DNA of 64,000 bases from Bacillus sp. FSL H8-0547 (GCA_038002745.1 JBBODD010000001.1:1550001-1614000); one strand, 5' to 3'. Shown: positions 27,448 through 36,667, numbered from the stretch's first letter. Made by a program: numbers and translations. The notes: generated by a model not told the origin, from the sequence alone.

Positions 27448-28047
27448 TTACATTCTTTTTTCTCCTGCTTCATTTTTTTTCATTAAGTAATAGCCAATGC
27501 CAGCAAGCGTCATAATGAGAATCATCGGCAGCACAAACGGCTCTGCGGCTTCTTTAATTTGCGTCCAGTTCGTGCCAAGCTGAATGCCCATATATAAAAA
27601 GAAAATGGTCCAGGGAATCATGGCTGCCACCGTGTACACGGTGAATCTCCAGAGCGGCATTCTCCCAATCCCGGCAGGAATGGAGATGGCGTGCCTCACA
27701 ACAGGGATAAATCTTGCCGTGAAAATAACGCCCGCTCCGTATTTTTCAAACCATTTTTCAGAAAGATCCAGATGATGGCTGCTGATGAAAAGATATTTTC
27801 CAAACCTCTCAAGAAAAGGTCTTCCTCCGTAATACCCCATCCAATAAAGAAACAGCTGGGCTAGTGTTCCGCCAACAACGCCGGCGATGACAGCACCAGT
27901 AAAGTCCACTCGTCCGAGCGAGATCAAATATCCTCCGTAGCCAAGTACAATTTCACTCGGAATGATTTCAATCATCAAACCGAGTGCAATCCCGTAATAT
28001 CCAAGATCTGCAAGCATCTCAAGCAATGTGTAAAGTAGCTCCTTCAT
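27448..28047 (-). CDS. DedA family membrane protein
   Basis: 199 residues with 4-5 transmembrane segments and the DedA/SNARE-assoc signature FTARFIPVVRHAISIPAGIGRM (~113-134), with E/D plus Arg residues typical of membrane-potential-linked transporters. Members recycle undecaprenyl phosphate or phosphatidylethanolamine-type lipids, or act as flippases; the subtype is not resolved. Start at 28047 after AAAAGGAG is preferred to the upstream ATG at 28068. Confidence 0.85.
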   Translation of the reverse strand: MKELLYTLLEMLADLGYYGIALGLMIEIIPSEIVLGYGGYLISLGRVDFTGAVIAGVVGGTLAQLFLYWMGYYGGRPFLERFGKYLFISSHHLDLSEKWFEKYGAGVIFTARFIPVVRHAISIPAGIGRMPLWRFTVYTVAAMIPWTIFFLYMGIQLGTNWTQIKEAAEPFVLPMILIMTLAGIGYYLMKKNEAGEKRM

Positions 28048-28142
28048 AATGGCTCCTTTTCTTTTCATATTTCAGCAGCCTGTGCGGCCAAGCCTTTCTC
28101 ACATATATATGCTTGTTTTACTTGCTCTAATCTCATAAAAAC

Positions 28143-28174
28143 AAAAAAGCAAACCCGTTAAGGTCTGCTTTTTT
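28143..28174 (-). terminator. Terminator of the GntR-ABC operon
   Basis: Minus-strand AAGCAGACC-TTAAC-GGGTTTGCTT followed by TTTTTTG, just past the permease stop. Confidence 0.8.
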
Positions 28175-28178
28175 CTGA

Positions 28179-28877
28179 TTATCTCGTTATGACTGATTTG
28201 GCTCCTGCTTTTATGAGAATAAACCATCCTGCGGCTAAAAAGAGTGCTCCGGCTCCAAACAGACCCCCGTAGTACCCGATTGCTTCAGGACCCCCAAACT
28301 TGAATACGGTTTCGATTAGAACATCCCGGACATCAGGTATAATAAACAGGACCGCCGCAAGACCGATGGCTACGTATCCGCCAATCAGCCCGAAGCGGTA
28401 AAAGATGCTTCCAAGGACAAAGAATATGGTTTGAAGGAAAAAGCAGATGGCTGCATCTGTATAGAAATTCAAGAAATACGGAACGTCACTTTCAAGAAGC
28501 ATGGAAAAATAGAAAAGTTTGAGGCCGCCTGAACCAGTTCCGCCGATGCTTTCCAGCAGCATGATTAATAGTGTATGGCCGCCCGCCATGAACAAAGAAA
28601 GAAGCAGAAGAAACAAGCTTGTCGTTACATAATAATTTCGTCTCGTTGCACCCATCTTCACACTGAAGGGATAGGTTTCTTTTACTGTCAGAAAGCCCGC
28701 TATCGAGCTGAAAATGTAGACTGCCATTCCGCTTGAGAAGATCATGCTGCTGCCCGTTGAAAGACTGATGCCAAAAGAGACACCCATACAGGCTACAAGT
28801 ATACTCCAGAAAATCACAAGTGAGTGACGCATATCCAAAACCTCAAATAAAAGGATGCCGCGGCATTGTCTGATCAT
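28179..28877 (-). CDS. ABC transporter membrane subunit
   Basis: 232 residues, six predicted transmembrane helices with short loops, as in ABC-2-type permeases. The start codon overlaps the ATPase stop (ATGA), so the two are translationally coupled. It probably pairs with the ATPase encoded at 28874-29743. With the GntR regulator this forms a YtrA/YhcF-type module responding to envelope stress or cell-wall antibiotics. Confidence 0.78.
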   Translation of the reverse strand: MIRQCRGILLFEVLDMRHSLVIFWSILVACMGVSFGISLSTGSSMIFSSGMAVYIFSSIAGFLTVKETYPFSVKMGATRRNYYVTTSLFLLLLSLFMAGGHTLLIMLLESIGGTGSGGLKLFYFSMLLESDVPYFLNFYTDAAICFFLQTIFFVLGSIFYRFGLIGGYVAIGLAAVLFIIPDVRDVLIETVFKFGGPEAIGYYGGLFGAGALFLAAGWFILIKAGAKSVITR

Positions 28878-29743
28878 GCTGAAACCCCGCCTTTCGTTTT
28901 TTCAGTCAAATAAACCATCAGTTCCTGGACAGGAACATGCTCGACGTTCAAGCCCGCTTTTCGGGCCTCGGACTTACTTTCTCCATACAGCACTGCCTGT
29001 TCCATGCTGCCGAATGCTTTCCGGTGAATGACATTCTTTCCTGCTGTAAATGCGGATACATCTGACCTTGGGCCGTTTACGATAAACGATTCCTCGCGAA
29101 GTTCATCGGCATTTTTCTGCATCAGCAGTTTTCCCTCCGAAACAATCAGAACTTCTTCAAGCAGCCTGCTGACTTCATCAATAAGGTGTGTAGACAGAAT
29201 GAATGTCCTTTCCTGCACCTCATATTCTTCGAGGAGAAGATCGTAAAATCTGCTGCGTGCTGCAGCATCAAGGCCGATATACGGTTCATCGAAGATGGTA
29301 ATAGGCGAGCGGCTTGCAAGTCCTACTGTGATGCCGAGCGCGGACTCCATTCCTTTTGACAGCGATTTAACCTTCATTTTTTTATCCAGCGAAAATTCTT
29401 CAAGGAGTCTTTCTGCCGTCTCAGGACTCCAGTTCGGGTAGAAATACCCTGCAAATTTGAATATGTCGCCAATTTTCATTCCCTTTTTAAAATTTTCGCT
29501 TTCATTGATGAGGCAGATCGACTCTGTGATCCTCTGATTTTCAAATGGCTTCTGCCCGCCGACCAGGACCTCGCCGCCATCAGGCATGACCTGCCCTGCA
29601 AGGATTTGCATCAGCGTAGTTTTTCCAGCTCCGTTCCGTCCAAGCAGGCCGTAGATTTTATTCCCTTCAAGTTCCATTGTCATGGCGTCCAGTGCTTTCT
29701 TTTTTCCATACTCTTTTGTTAATCCCTTAATGCTAACGTTCAT
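28874..29743 (-). CDS. ABC transporter ATP-binding protein
   Basis: 289 residues with Walker A GLLGRNGAGKTT (~35-46), a degenerate signature (KSLSKGMESALGI rather than LSGGQ), Walker B ITIFDEPYIGLDA and the His-switch (STHLIDEV). Similar to YtrB/YhcG. Start at 29743 (MNVSIKG) follows AAGGGGGCG; it overlaps the GntR gene 3' end by 11 bp. Exporter or envelope-stress ABC system. Confidence 0.85.
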   Translation of the reverse strand: MNVSIKGLTKEYGKKKALDAMTMELEGNKIYGLLGRNGAGKTTLMQILAGQVMPDGGEVLVGGQKPFENQRITESICLINESENFKKGMKIGDIFKFAGYFYPNWSPETAERLLEEFSLDKKMKVKSLSKGMESALGITVGLASRSPITIFDEPYIGLDAAARSRFYDLLLEEYEVQERTFILSTHLIDEVSRLLEEVLIVSEGKLLMQKNADELREESFIVNGPRSDVSAFTAGKNVIHRKAFGSMEQAVLYGESKSEARKAGLNVEHVPVQELMVYLTEKTKGGVSA

Positions 29744-30110
29744 TTTTCCCGCCCCCTTTTTCAAGCATTTCTTTCAAATCGCTCACACTGATATTCAGCT
29801 TTTGCGCCTCGGATTTCAGCGGGAGGATATAGGCTTCAAAAAACTGCTCCTTGCGCTGATGAATCAGCTTGTTTTTTGCCCCGTCTGCTACAAACATCCC
29901 AATTCCCCTTTTCTTAAAAAGAATGCCTTTTTCAACCAGCTGGTTGATTCCCTTTGCTGCAGTTGCAGGGTTGATCTGATAGTGCGCTGCAAATTCATTT
30001 GTTGATGGCACCCTCTCTCCCTCCTGCACTAAGCCATTGATGATATCGTCTTCAATCTGTTCTGCAATCTGCTGAAATATCGGCCTGTCAGTGTCTAAAA
30101 ATGGATTCAT
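29733..30110 (-). CDS. GntR family regulator (YtrA subfamily)
   Basis: 125 residues: N-terminal winged helix (PIFQQIAEQIEDDIINGLVQEGERVPSTNEFAAHYQINPATA) and a short C-terminal helical extension without a ligand domain. This is the YtrA type, which represses its own ABC operon. A dyad lies just downstream of the -10. Confidence 0.9.
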   Translation of the reverse strand: MNPFLDTDRPIFQQIAEQIEDDIINGLVQEGERVPSTNEFAAHYQINPATAAKGINQLVEKGILFKKRGIGMFVADGAKNKLIHQRKEQFFEAYILPLKSEAQKLNISVSDLKEMLEKGGGKNER

Positions 30111-30140
30111 ATGACCCCTCTTTCAGTTTGTTCATTGGTT

Positions 30141-30187
30141 AGTTACTTATGTAATTAACTATATACCCCGGTGGTAATCATTGTCAA
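30141..30187 (-). promoter_or_regulatory. Promoter and candidate operator of the GntR-ABC operon
   Basis: Minus-strand -35 TTGACA (30182-30187), 16-bp spacer, -10 TATATA (30160-30165). Directly downstream is the imperfect palindrome AGTTAATTACATAAGTAACT (30141-30160), likely bound by the operon's own GntR protein. Confidence 0.65.
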
Positions 30188-30219
30188 TCCCATTTGTAAG
30201 GTTTTTCAAAAAACAGGCA

Positions 30220-30258
30220 AAAAAAAGAAACGGAGCTATTTACCGCTCCGTTTCTTTT
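30220..30258 (-). terminator. Terminator of the DUF3889 gene
   Basis: AAGAAACGGAGC / GCTCCGTTTCTT stem and T-run on the minus strand. Confidence 0.88.
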
Positions 30259-30574
30259 ATGCATCTTTGAAAGTAACATTCGTTACCTTTTTCGTCTTTT
30301 CGCTGTATTCAACAAACACAAAGATCTCAAACGTTTTGCCCCGCTCCTTTAACACAAGCTTGAACGTTTCTGTTGAGATGGCGCCTTTTGTCTTTTTCCC
30401 GACATGAAGATAATCGGTGATCTGTGCACCAGGGTATTTTTCCATCGTTTTCTTCATGGCCACTCTTCCGTACTCTTCATACGACAGTACACCGGTTTCA
30501 GCCGCAGCTTGAGTTTGTCCCTGGACAAAAACGGCCGGAAGGCACAGCAAAAGAAGAATCAAGATACGGTTCAT
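30257..30574 (-). CDS. Secreted DUF3889 family protein (YqzG-like)
   Basis: 105 residues: signal peptide (MNRILILLLLCLPAVFVQGQTQAAA) with a likely cut after QAAA, then a ~80-residue domain (YEEYGRVAMKKTMEKYPGAQITDYLHVG...) typical of DUF3889. Small extracellular or wall protein of unknown function. Start at 30574 after GAGGGTG; the GTG three codons upstream coincides with the SD. Confidence 0.75.
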   Translation of the reverse strand: MNRILILLLLCLPAVFVQGQTQAAAETGVLSYEEYGRVAMKKTMEKYPGAQITDYLHVGKKTKGAISTETFKLVLKERGKTFEIFVFVEYSEKTKKVTNVTFKDA

Positions 30575-30622
30575 GTGCAGCACCCTCTTTCTTTTTTCAT
30601 AGGGTCTGCAGAGGACTGAACT

Positions 30623-31495
30623 TTATGCAGTCATCTCTCTTACCATAAAAACCTGCTCTGCTTTTACGATGAATCCCTCGTCTTCAAGAATGCCGCAGAC
30701 CGGGTGGGTTTTGGAGAAATTCACGGCCGTCCTGCTTACGTTAGCTTCGTTTGAAAACGCAAAAGCTTCGTGCAGCAATGATTTAAGGACACTTTCTTTG
30801 TTTTCATGCTCTGGATGAGCTTCGCACTGAAACAGGAGGATTCCGGAAAGCTTTCCATCCTCGTCGTATTTGCGTTTTGAAAGGGAATAGCCAATCGTTT
30901 CCCCGTTTTCAACCGCAAGCAGCGCTTCACCGTCACGAATGTTCTGCCACTGCACCTGCCATGGAATCAGCCTGCTGCAAAAAGAGTGCTCCGCTAAATC
31001 ATGCGGCTTTTTCCAGTGAATATCATGCGGTCCATGGTTCGGATCGCATGTCAATGGAGCCGAATAACCAAGGTGAATAAGCTGATCTGTTGTCTGATAT
31101 CCCATTTTCTCATACAGTCTGATCGCCCGTTCATTATGCGAGAGTGCTTCAAGTGTGGCTGTGTGGACTCCTGCTTTTTCATAGATGGAAAGGACTTCTT
31201 CCATCATCTTTTTCCCGACGCCTTTGCTTCGGTATGCAGGGGCAACTCCGGTGCCGCCGTTCCAGGAGACGTTTTTCCCATCAATGGACCTGATGCCGTT
31301 TAAGATCAGCCCCACGGGTTCTGTTCCGTCAAAAGCCACAATGGACAGAGCAGGAGAAAGATTTTCAAATACGAGTCTGTTCAGAAAAGCTTCAAGAGTA
31401 AGAGTCATATCAAAATCATAGCCTTCAAACCCCTTGTTCCACGCAATCAGTGCATCCTGGAGTGTACATTCGGACAGCCGCTTACATGTGATCAT
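30623..31495 (-). CDS. GNAT family N-acetyltransferase (two-domain)
   Basis: 290 residues. First half is a canonical GNAT fold with acetyl-CoA loop VAPAYRSKGVGKKMMEEV (~83-100) and NERAIRLYEKMGYQ (~121-134); the second half is a degenerate GNAT-like domain. Overlaps the upstream TetR gene by 4 bp (ATGA), so the regulator probably controls it. Substrate unknown. Confidence 0.82.
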   Translation of the reverse strand: MITCKRLSECTLQDALIAWNKGFEGYDFDMTLTLEAFLNRLVFENLSPALSIVAFDGTEPVGLILNGIRSIDGKNVSWNGGTGVAPAYRSKGVGKKMMEEVLSIYEKAGVHTATLEALSHNERAIRLYEKMGYQTTDQLIHLGYSAPLTCDPNHGPHDIHWKKPHDLAEHSFCSRLIPWQVQWQNIRDGEALLAVENGETIGYSLSKRKYDEDGKLSGILLFQCEAHPEHENKESVLKSLLHEAFAFSNEANVSRTAVNFSKTHPVCGILEDEGFIVKAEQVFMVREMTA

Positions 31496-32118
31496 TCTCT
31501 CTCCCCTTTTCTTACGTACATAAAAACCATTTCTTCAAGTGTCTTTATCTGTTCCCGGAACGGATAGTCATTTCCGATGACAGAATAATGTAGGCAGGTG
31601 CCGTCAATCGTTCCCCAAACCATGGACGAGATAATCGCAGGATTTACATCCGGCCGGAATTCCTTCCGCTCGGTTCCTTCCTGCAAAATCTCCATCAGCA
31701 GCGTCCGGTAAACTTCCTCATACCTTGCCGTCATCACCCGTTTCAGCTCTTCATCCCGTCCTGAATGAATCCAGAACTCAAGATGAACGCCGATCATCCG
31801 CTGCCAGTCCGGTGAAAGCTTGATCTCCAGATAGTTTTCGAAAAACTGCCTGAGCTTTTCTTCAGCCGTTTCCTTTATACGGAAACGTTCTTTTAATCCT
31901 GCGATATTTTCTTCCGTCTTTCTTTGCATCAGCTGCAGATAAATCTCTTCCTTGCTTTTGAAATAGTTATAGATGGCTCCTTTGCTCAATCCGGATTCTG
32001 CTACAATGTCATCGATGGTGGCCAGCTGGAACCCTTTTTCACCGAACGCCTTCAGAGAACTGTCCAGAATATGCCGCTTCTTCTTCTCCTTATATTCCTC
32101 TGATACAATTGGAGCCAT
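31492..32118 (-). CDS. TetR/AcrR family transcriptional regulator
   Basis: 208 residues: N-terminal TetR helix-turn-helix (ILDSSLKAFGEKGFQLATIDDIVAESGLSKGAIYNYFKSKEEI, ~16-58) and a helical ligand domain with TetR_C-type DGTCLHYSV segment. Co-transcribed with the GNAT gene and preceded by a 12-bp palindrome. The inducer is unknown. Confidence 0.9.
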   Translation of the reverse strand: MAPIVSEEYKEKKKRHILDSSLKAFGEKGFQLATIDDIVAESGLSKGAIYNYFKSKEEIYLQLMQRKTEENIAGLKERFRIKETAEEKLRQFFENYLEIKLSPDWQRMIGVHLEFWIHSGRDEELKRVMTARYEEVYRTLLMEILQEGTERKEFRPDVNPAIISSMVWGTIDGTCLHYSVIGNDYPFREQIKTLEEMVFMYVRKGERE

Positions 32119-32147
32119 TTGCAGCCCGCCCTTCTTTTTTTAAAACC

Positions 32148-32159
32148 GACTATATAGTC
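32148..32159. promoter_or_regulatory. Candidate TetR operator
   Basis: Perfect palindrome GACTATATAGTC 30 bp upstream of the TetR start, typical in size and sequence for autoregulated TetR genes. The central TATATA could also serve as a -10 on the minus strand. Confidence 0.6.
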
Positions 32160-32225
32160 CATATTATTCCATACACAGTGAAAAATTCAAACAATTTTGA
32201 TTATAAATTGAGTAAAAACTGCCAT

Positions 32226-32254
32226 TTGACTTTTGCACCGCAACCCCTTAATGT
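32226..32254 (+). promoter_or_regulatory. Promoter of the second S-box transcription unit
   Basis: -35 TTGACT (32226-32231), 17-bp spacer, -10 TAATGT (32249-32254), ~33 bp before the riboswitch. Confidence 0.65.
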
Positions 32255-32286
32255 AGTAAAGGTATTTTTTAAAACACACATATCAT

Positions 32287-32396
32287 CTTCTTATTAAGAG
32301 AGGCAGAGGGACTGGCCCTGTGATGCCTCGGCAGCGGACTCGGATCTTTGAGTGCTGTGCCAATTCCAGCAAGCCATGCGCTTGAAAAATGAGAAG
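32287..32396 (+). ncRNA. SAM-I (S-box) riboswitch
   Basis: Second S-box: P1 arm TTCTTATT, AAGAGAGGCAGAGGGACTGGC, GATGCCTCGGCAGC, GTGCTGTGCCAATTCCAGCAA, closing arm AATGAGAA. Strong match to the family consensus; differs from the first copy mainly in P3 length. Confidence 0.95.
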
Positions 32397-32420
32397 AGCT
32401 TATTTCCATTCCGGATATAG

Positions 32421-32455
32421 GATCTCTTCTTGTTATCAAGAGGAGATCTTTTTTT
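32421..32455 (+). terminator. S-box expression-platform terminator
   Basis: Stem GATCTCTTCTTG / CAAGAGGAGATC with TTAT loop and T-run, followed 67 bp later by the transporter start. Confidence 0.9.
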
Positions 32456-32521
32456 ATGCAGCCAAGTTTTATCTGCAGAGAGCGGAACACTATGAATATG
32501 AAGAATTGAAAGGTGGTTATT

Positions 32522-33811
32522 ATGGACACAAAAGCTAACGGATGGGCACTTTTGCCCCTCGTTATTTTCATCGGACTGTTTGTTGGATCGGGCATCATCA
32601 CGGGAGACTTCTACAAAATGCCGATCCTTGTGGCAATCCTTGTTGCCGCAGCGGCAGCCCTTATCATGAACCGGAAAGAAAGCTTCACATCAAAAGTGGA
32701 GAGTTTCTCAAAAGGAGCGGGACACCCTGACCTAATGATCATGGTCTTTATCTTTATTCTTGCGGGTGCTTTTTCGGAGGTGGCAAAAGGGATGGGCGCC
32801 GTTGAGTCGACGGTTAACCTGGCACTTACCTTTCTCCCTCAAAGCCTGCTGATTGCAGGACTGTTTATCATTGGTGCGTTTATTTCGCTTGCGATGGGTA
32901 CGTCTACAGGAACGATTGCAGCTCTTGCGCCGATTGGAGTCGGAATAAGTACAGAGGCAGACATCTCTGCGGCTCTTGCAATGGGTGCCATTATTGGCGG
33001 TGCCATGTTTGGAGATAACTTATCGTTCATCTCGGATACAACCATTGCGGCTGTTCGAACACAGCAAACGGAAATGAGAGACAAGTTTAAAGTAAACTTA
33101 TTCATCGTCCTGCCTGCAGCCATCGTAACGTGCGTCATTCTGTTTGTGATGACACTTGGAGGTCAGGCGCCTGTTTCGCCCGACGCATACAGCTGGGTAA
33201 AAATGCTTCCATACATCGGGGTTCTTGCAGCAGCCCTGCTCGGAATGAATGTGATTGTTGTTCTTGCAGGCGGAATTATCCTTTCCGGTATGATTGGAAT
33301 AGCAGACGGCAGCTACACACTGACAGCCTTTCTGCAGAAAATAACAGACGGCATTATGGGAATGGCCGAGCTTGTTATCCTTTCACTCCTGATCGGAGGT
33401 ATGGTGGAACTGATTAAGCGAAACGGCGGCATTCACTTTATTCTTGAAACGATGACAAAGCGCATTTCCTCTAAAAAAGGAGCGGAATTTGCCATAGCCG
33501 GCCTTGTCAGCTCAACGAACCTTGCAACTGCAAACAACACAATTTCAATCATTGCTACTGGACCTCTTGCCAAAGATATGGCGGACAAGTATGACATCGA
33601 TAAACGAAAATCAGCAAGTCTTCTCGATATCTTTTCATGCAGCATCCAGGGACTTATTCCTTACGGTGCGCAGATGCTTTCAGCGGCTGAATTTGCTTCC
33701 ATCTCGCCGACAAGCATTCTGCCGTACTCGTTTTATCCGGTACTGATTGCCCTGTGCGGTGTTGTGGCGATTTTGGTTCAGTATCCGCGGTTTAAAAGAA
33801 AAGCAGCGTAA
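32522..33811 (+). CDS. NhaC-type Na+/H+ antiporter family transporter, candidate methionine transporter (MetT-like)
   Basis: 429 residues, about 11-12 transmembrane helices, with the NhaC-family GTSTGTIAALAPIGVGI (~120-136) and GAIIGGAMFGDNLSFISDTTIAA (~155-177) segments. Comparative studies of methionine regulons proposed NhaC-family members under S-box control as methionine importers (MetT). The S-box here supports the same for this gene; direct substrate evidence is lacking. ATG at 32522 after AAAGGTGG; an upstream GTG in frame lies inside the SD. Confidence 0.82.
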   Translation: MDTKANGWALLPLVIFIGLFVGSGIITGDFYKMPILVAILVAAAAALIMNRKESFTSKVESFSKGAGHPDLMIMVFIFILAGAFSEVAKGMGAVESTVNLALTFLPQSLLIAGLFIIGAFISLAMGTSTGTIAALAPIGVGISTEADISAALAMGAIIGGAMFGDNLSFISDTTIAAVRTQQTEMRDKFKVNLFIVLPAAIVTCVILFVMTLGGQAPVSPDAYSWVKMLPYIGVLAAALLGMNVIVVLAGGIILSGMIGIADGSYTLTAFLQKITDGIMGMAELVILSLLIGGMVELIKRNGGIHFILETMTKRISSKKGAEFAIAGLVSSTNLATANNTISIIATGPLAKDMADKYDIDKRKSASLLDIFSCSIQGLIPYGAQMLSAAEFASISPTSILPYSFYPVLIALCGVVAILVQYPRFKRKAA

Positions 33812-33856
33812 GAAAAAACAGCGTCCTAAATAACACGGTAAATCATATATCAATCG

Positions 33857-33895
33857 GCATACTAATTTGCATAGAAATTGGTATGCTTTTTTTTT
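33857..33895 (+). terminator. Terminator after the NhaC-family gene
   Basis: GCATACTAATTT / AAATTGGTATGC stem (one G-T pair) followed by nine T. Confidence 0.9.
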
Positions 33896-33985
33896 GATAT
33901 TCGCAGGAAAATCCACCTTCCCTTTATTGGTAATCCAACACGTTTCCTGCCAATTTTTCTTTTTTAATCTCCCAAGAAAAAATAG

Positions 33986-34015
33986 TTGACACTTAAAATA
34001 TATTTATGATATTAT
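33986..34015 (+). promoter_or_regulatory. Promoter of the CarD-like gene
   Basis: -35 TTGACA (33986-33991), 18-bp spacer, -10 TATTAT (34010-34015), in AT-rich DNA ~70 bp before the start. Confidence 0.7.
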
Positions 34016-34083
34016 TAAAAATTTGATAAAAAATAATCTATATGTTAAGCTTAAGAAGGTTACCATATATGGAGGTGGATTAT

Positions 34084-34545
34084 TTGTTTCAAATTGGCGA
34101 TAACATTGTTTATCCAATGCACGGAGTCGGTATAATTAAAGCTATAGAAGACAAGGAAATATCAGGGAAAAACCAACAATATTATGTCATAAATATGTTA
34201 ATAGGTAATATGCAAGTCATGATTCCTACGGATAAAATATTGAGTTCAAGTATACGCCCAGTTACTGACATACTTGCATTAAAGCACATCATACACATTT
34301 TTCAGCATGGAGAATCAGATAGATTACTGACGTGGAAACAAAGGTATAAAGTAAACACGGACAAAATTAAAACCGGTAAAATCCAAGAAGGTGCTGAAGT
34401 TATACGTGATTTAATGCGTATGAAGAAAGAAAAAGCACTTAATACAAGTGAAAAAAAAATGTTGGATAACGCACATGAATTTTTGATTAGTGAACTGGGA
34501 GTCATTAAAGGGATCACTGATCATCAAATAAATAGTTTCTGTTAA
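34084..34545 (+). CDS. CarD-family transcriptional regulator (YdeB-like)
   Basis: 153 residues. N-terminal CarD/TRCF RNA-polymerase-interaction domain ((M)FQIGDNIVYPMHGVGIIKAIEDKEISG..., tudor-like, ~1-60) and a helical C-terminal domain. The length equals B. subtilis YdeB (153). Start is TTG at 34084 after GGAGGTGG (5 nt); the in-frame ATGs upstream lack an SD. CarD proteins stabilise RNA polymerase at rRNA and other promoters. The gene is markedly AT-richer than its neighbours, suggesting recent acquisition. Confidence 0.85.
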   Translation: MFQIGDNIVYPMHGVGIIKAIEDKEISGKNQQYYVINMLIGNMQVMIPTDKILSSSIRPVTDILALKHIIHIFQHGESDRLLTWKQRYKVNTDKIKTGKIQEGAEVIRDLMRMKKEKALNTSEKKMLDNAHEFLISELGVIKGITDHQINSFC

Positions 34546-35008
34546 GGTTAATTATAAATAATGTATTACAACTCCCGAGAATACCCTGAATTTGACGGGA
34601 ATATGATGATTATTAAAAGTAAATCTTTTCAAAAACAGCCAACTTCTTCAGCTCACTATTAGAGCATTAACCTCTTTTGTTATTTCTGCAATCTAATCCA
34701 TTTCTATTTTTGAATTTCTTTTACGAACGTTTGAAGTTTCATCAAATAACTCGATAAAATAATCGCTTGATTTTTGCAATCCTGATTCACACTGGCACGG
34801 ACAAGGAGCCGTAAGGATGAAAGAGAGGTAGGGCTTTCATTGTTTTAGGTATACAATTTATTATCTAGTCCGTTATTTCTAGAAAAAAAACAATCAATAT
34901 CACCTCTATCTTTGAGAATTTTGTACATCAACTGAGACAGTGAATAGTAATTGTTTCTTCTTTACGTAAAAAAGATAATCGAATGGGTAACACCATATGG
35001 TCAAATGC
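34546..35008. other. AT-rich intergenic region without a recognised gene
   Basis: About 460 bp with no credible coding frame or SD. The only features are a possible promoter (TTGTTT at 34951, 17 bp, GATAAT at 34974) and a few short inverted repeats. It forms, with the CarD-like gene, an AT-rich island. Confidence 0.5.
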
Positions 35009-35043
35009 AAAAATGGTTTCCAGACTAGGAAACCATTTTTTGT
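35009..35043. terminator. Strong bidirectional terminator hairpin
   Basis: Perfect 11-bp stem AAATGGTTTCC / GGAAACCATTT with AGACTA loop and T-run on the plus strand. The nearest plus-strand gene ends 460 bp upstream, so it may end a short untranslated transcript; on the minus strand it lies ~140 bp past the aldehyde dehydrogenase. Confidence 0.8.
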
Positions 35044-35184
35044 TTCATTCACATAACATAGGTAAGATTAGTGGTGATGGTCTTAATCCTTTAATGAAGG
35101 GTAACGTGAACTTTCTTCATCTTTGGTTTTTATTTTTTCATATTTTCAACTTTTTTCTGTTGGGATTCTTCAAATCAAGATCTA

Positions 35185-36555
35185 TTACTTTAAAAGCCGC
35201 TTCACAATCTTCAACCCGTTTTTCGCATTCGGATAACGGAAGCTCAAGTCAAATCTGGTTGTTTGATTCAAAACACTTTTATAGTGAGAAAAAGCATCGA
35301 AGCTGAATTTGCCGTGATAATTGCCCATTCCGCTTTCTCCTACTCCTCCAAACGGCAGGTGCGGAGTTGCGATGTGCATAAGCGTATCATTGATGCAGCC
35401 TCCTCCAAAAGAAACCCTGGTGACCACCTGCTCTTCTGTCTGCTTGCTTGATGTGAATAAATAAAGCGCAAGCGGTTTAGGGCGTGCCTGGATAAAAGAG
35501 ATGGCTTCTTCCAGCTCCCTGTACTGGAGTACAGGGAAAATCGGTCCGAAGATCTCCTCCTGCATAACAGGAGAATCTGCTGCCACATCCCCAATGATGG
35601 TCGGAGCAATTGTGAGCGTGGATTTATCTGACTCGCCTCCATGAAGAATGGTCCCATCTTTAAAAAACTCTGTCAGACGGTCAAAATGTTTTTCGCTGAT
35701 CATACGGCTGTACTTTTCATTCTGGAGAGGATCCTTGCCGAACATTTGCTCAATTTCCGACTTGAGCAGTGTCATAAATTCCTCTTTTATGTCTTCATGA
35801 ACCATTAAATAGTCAGGTGCAATACAGGTTTGGCCTGCATTTGTAAACTTTCCGAAAGCAATTCTGCGAGCAGAGAGCTTAAGGTCAGCGTCCTTGTGAA
35901 CAATACATGGACTTTTCCCGCCAAGCTCTAGAGTAACAGGTGTCAGATGCTTCGATGCGGCCTCCATCACAATTTTGCCGACCGGCACGCTGCCGGTGAA
36001 GAAAATCGTATCGAACTTCTCTGCCAGAAGCTGCTGATTCGTTTCTATTCCGCCTTCAATGACGGCGATATACTCCTTTGGAAACGTTTCTTCAATTATC
36101 TTCTTCAGCAGAGCGGATACAGCCGGAGCGAATTCAGAAGGCTTTAAGACCGCTGTATTCCCTGCCGATATGGCACCGACAAGCGGCGATAAAGCAAGCT
36201 GGAAGGGATAGTTCCACGGGGCGATAATCAGTGCCGTTCCGTAAGGTTCAGGGATAATCCGCCCGGTTGTGCCGATATGGGTAACCGCCGTTTTCACTTT
36301 TTCGGGGGCTGCCCACTTTTTTAAATGTTTGCCCGCAAAAGAGATCTCTTCAAGCAGGATCCCGATTTCTGTTGTATAGGCCTCAAACTCGGATTTGTTT
36401 AAGTCCTTATTCAGTGCATCTATAATGGCCTGCTCGTTTCTTTTTATCGACTTGCGGAGACGATCCAGGTTTTTTTTGCGGTCCTCGAGTTTTCTTGTAT
36501 GTCCCTTTAAAAAATACTCTCTTTGGGCCGCAAGAATGGATTGAATTTGTTCCAT
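35185..36555 (-). CDS. Aldehyde dehydrogenase (class 3-like, AldX/YwdH type)
   Basis: 456-residue NAD(P)-dependent aldehyde dehydrogenase. Catalytic Cys in [15 protein letters not shown] (~residue 238-250), general base Glu in [14 protein letters not shown] (~205-218), cofactor segment [17 protein letters not shown] (~111-127), and C-terminal [22 protein letters not shown]. Short relative to class 1/2 enzymes, as in class 3. Oxidises medium- or long-chain or aromatic aldehydes. Start after AAGGCGG. Confidence 0.92.
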   Translation of the reverse strand: MEQIQSILAAQREYFLKGHTRKLEDRKKNLDRLRKSIKRNEQAIIDALNKDLNKSEFEAYTTEIGILLEEISFAGKHLKKWAAPEKVKTAVTHIGTTGRIIPEPYGTALIIAPWNYPFQLALSPLVGAISAGNTAVLKPSEFAPAVSALLKKIIEETFPKEYIAVIEGGIETNQQLLAEKFDTIFFTGSVPVGKIVMEAASKHLTPVTLELGGKSPCIVHKDADLKLSARRIAFGKFTNAGQTCIAPDYLMVHEDIKEEFMTLLKSEIEQMFGKDPLQNEKYSRMISEKHFDRLTEFFKDGTILHGGESDKSTLTIAPTIIGDVAADSPVMQEEIFGPIFPVLQYRELEEAISFIQARPKPLALYLFTSSKQTEEQVVTRVSFGGGCINDTLMHIATPHLPFGGVGESGMGNYHGKFSFDAFSHYKSVLNQTTRFDLSFRYPNAKNGLKIVKRLLK

Positions 36556-36667
36556 TTTATTATTACCGCCTTTTAAGTGTTTATATGTTTAATCTTATAA
36601 ACGTATAGTACATGATTTGAGGTGATTGTGTCAAACCATAAACACCCGCGGCATTTAGACACGCGAG

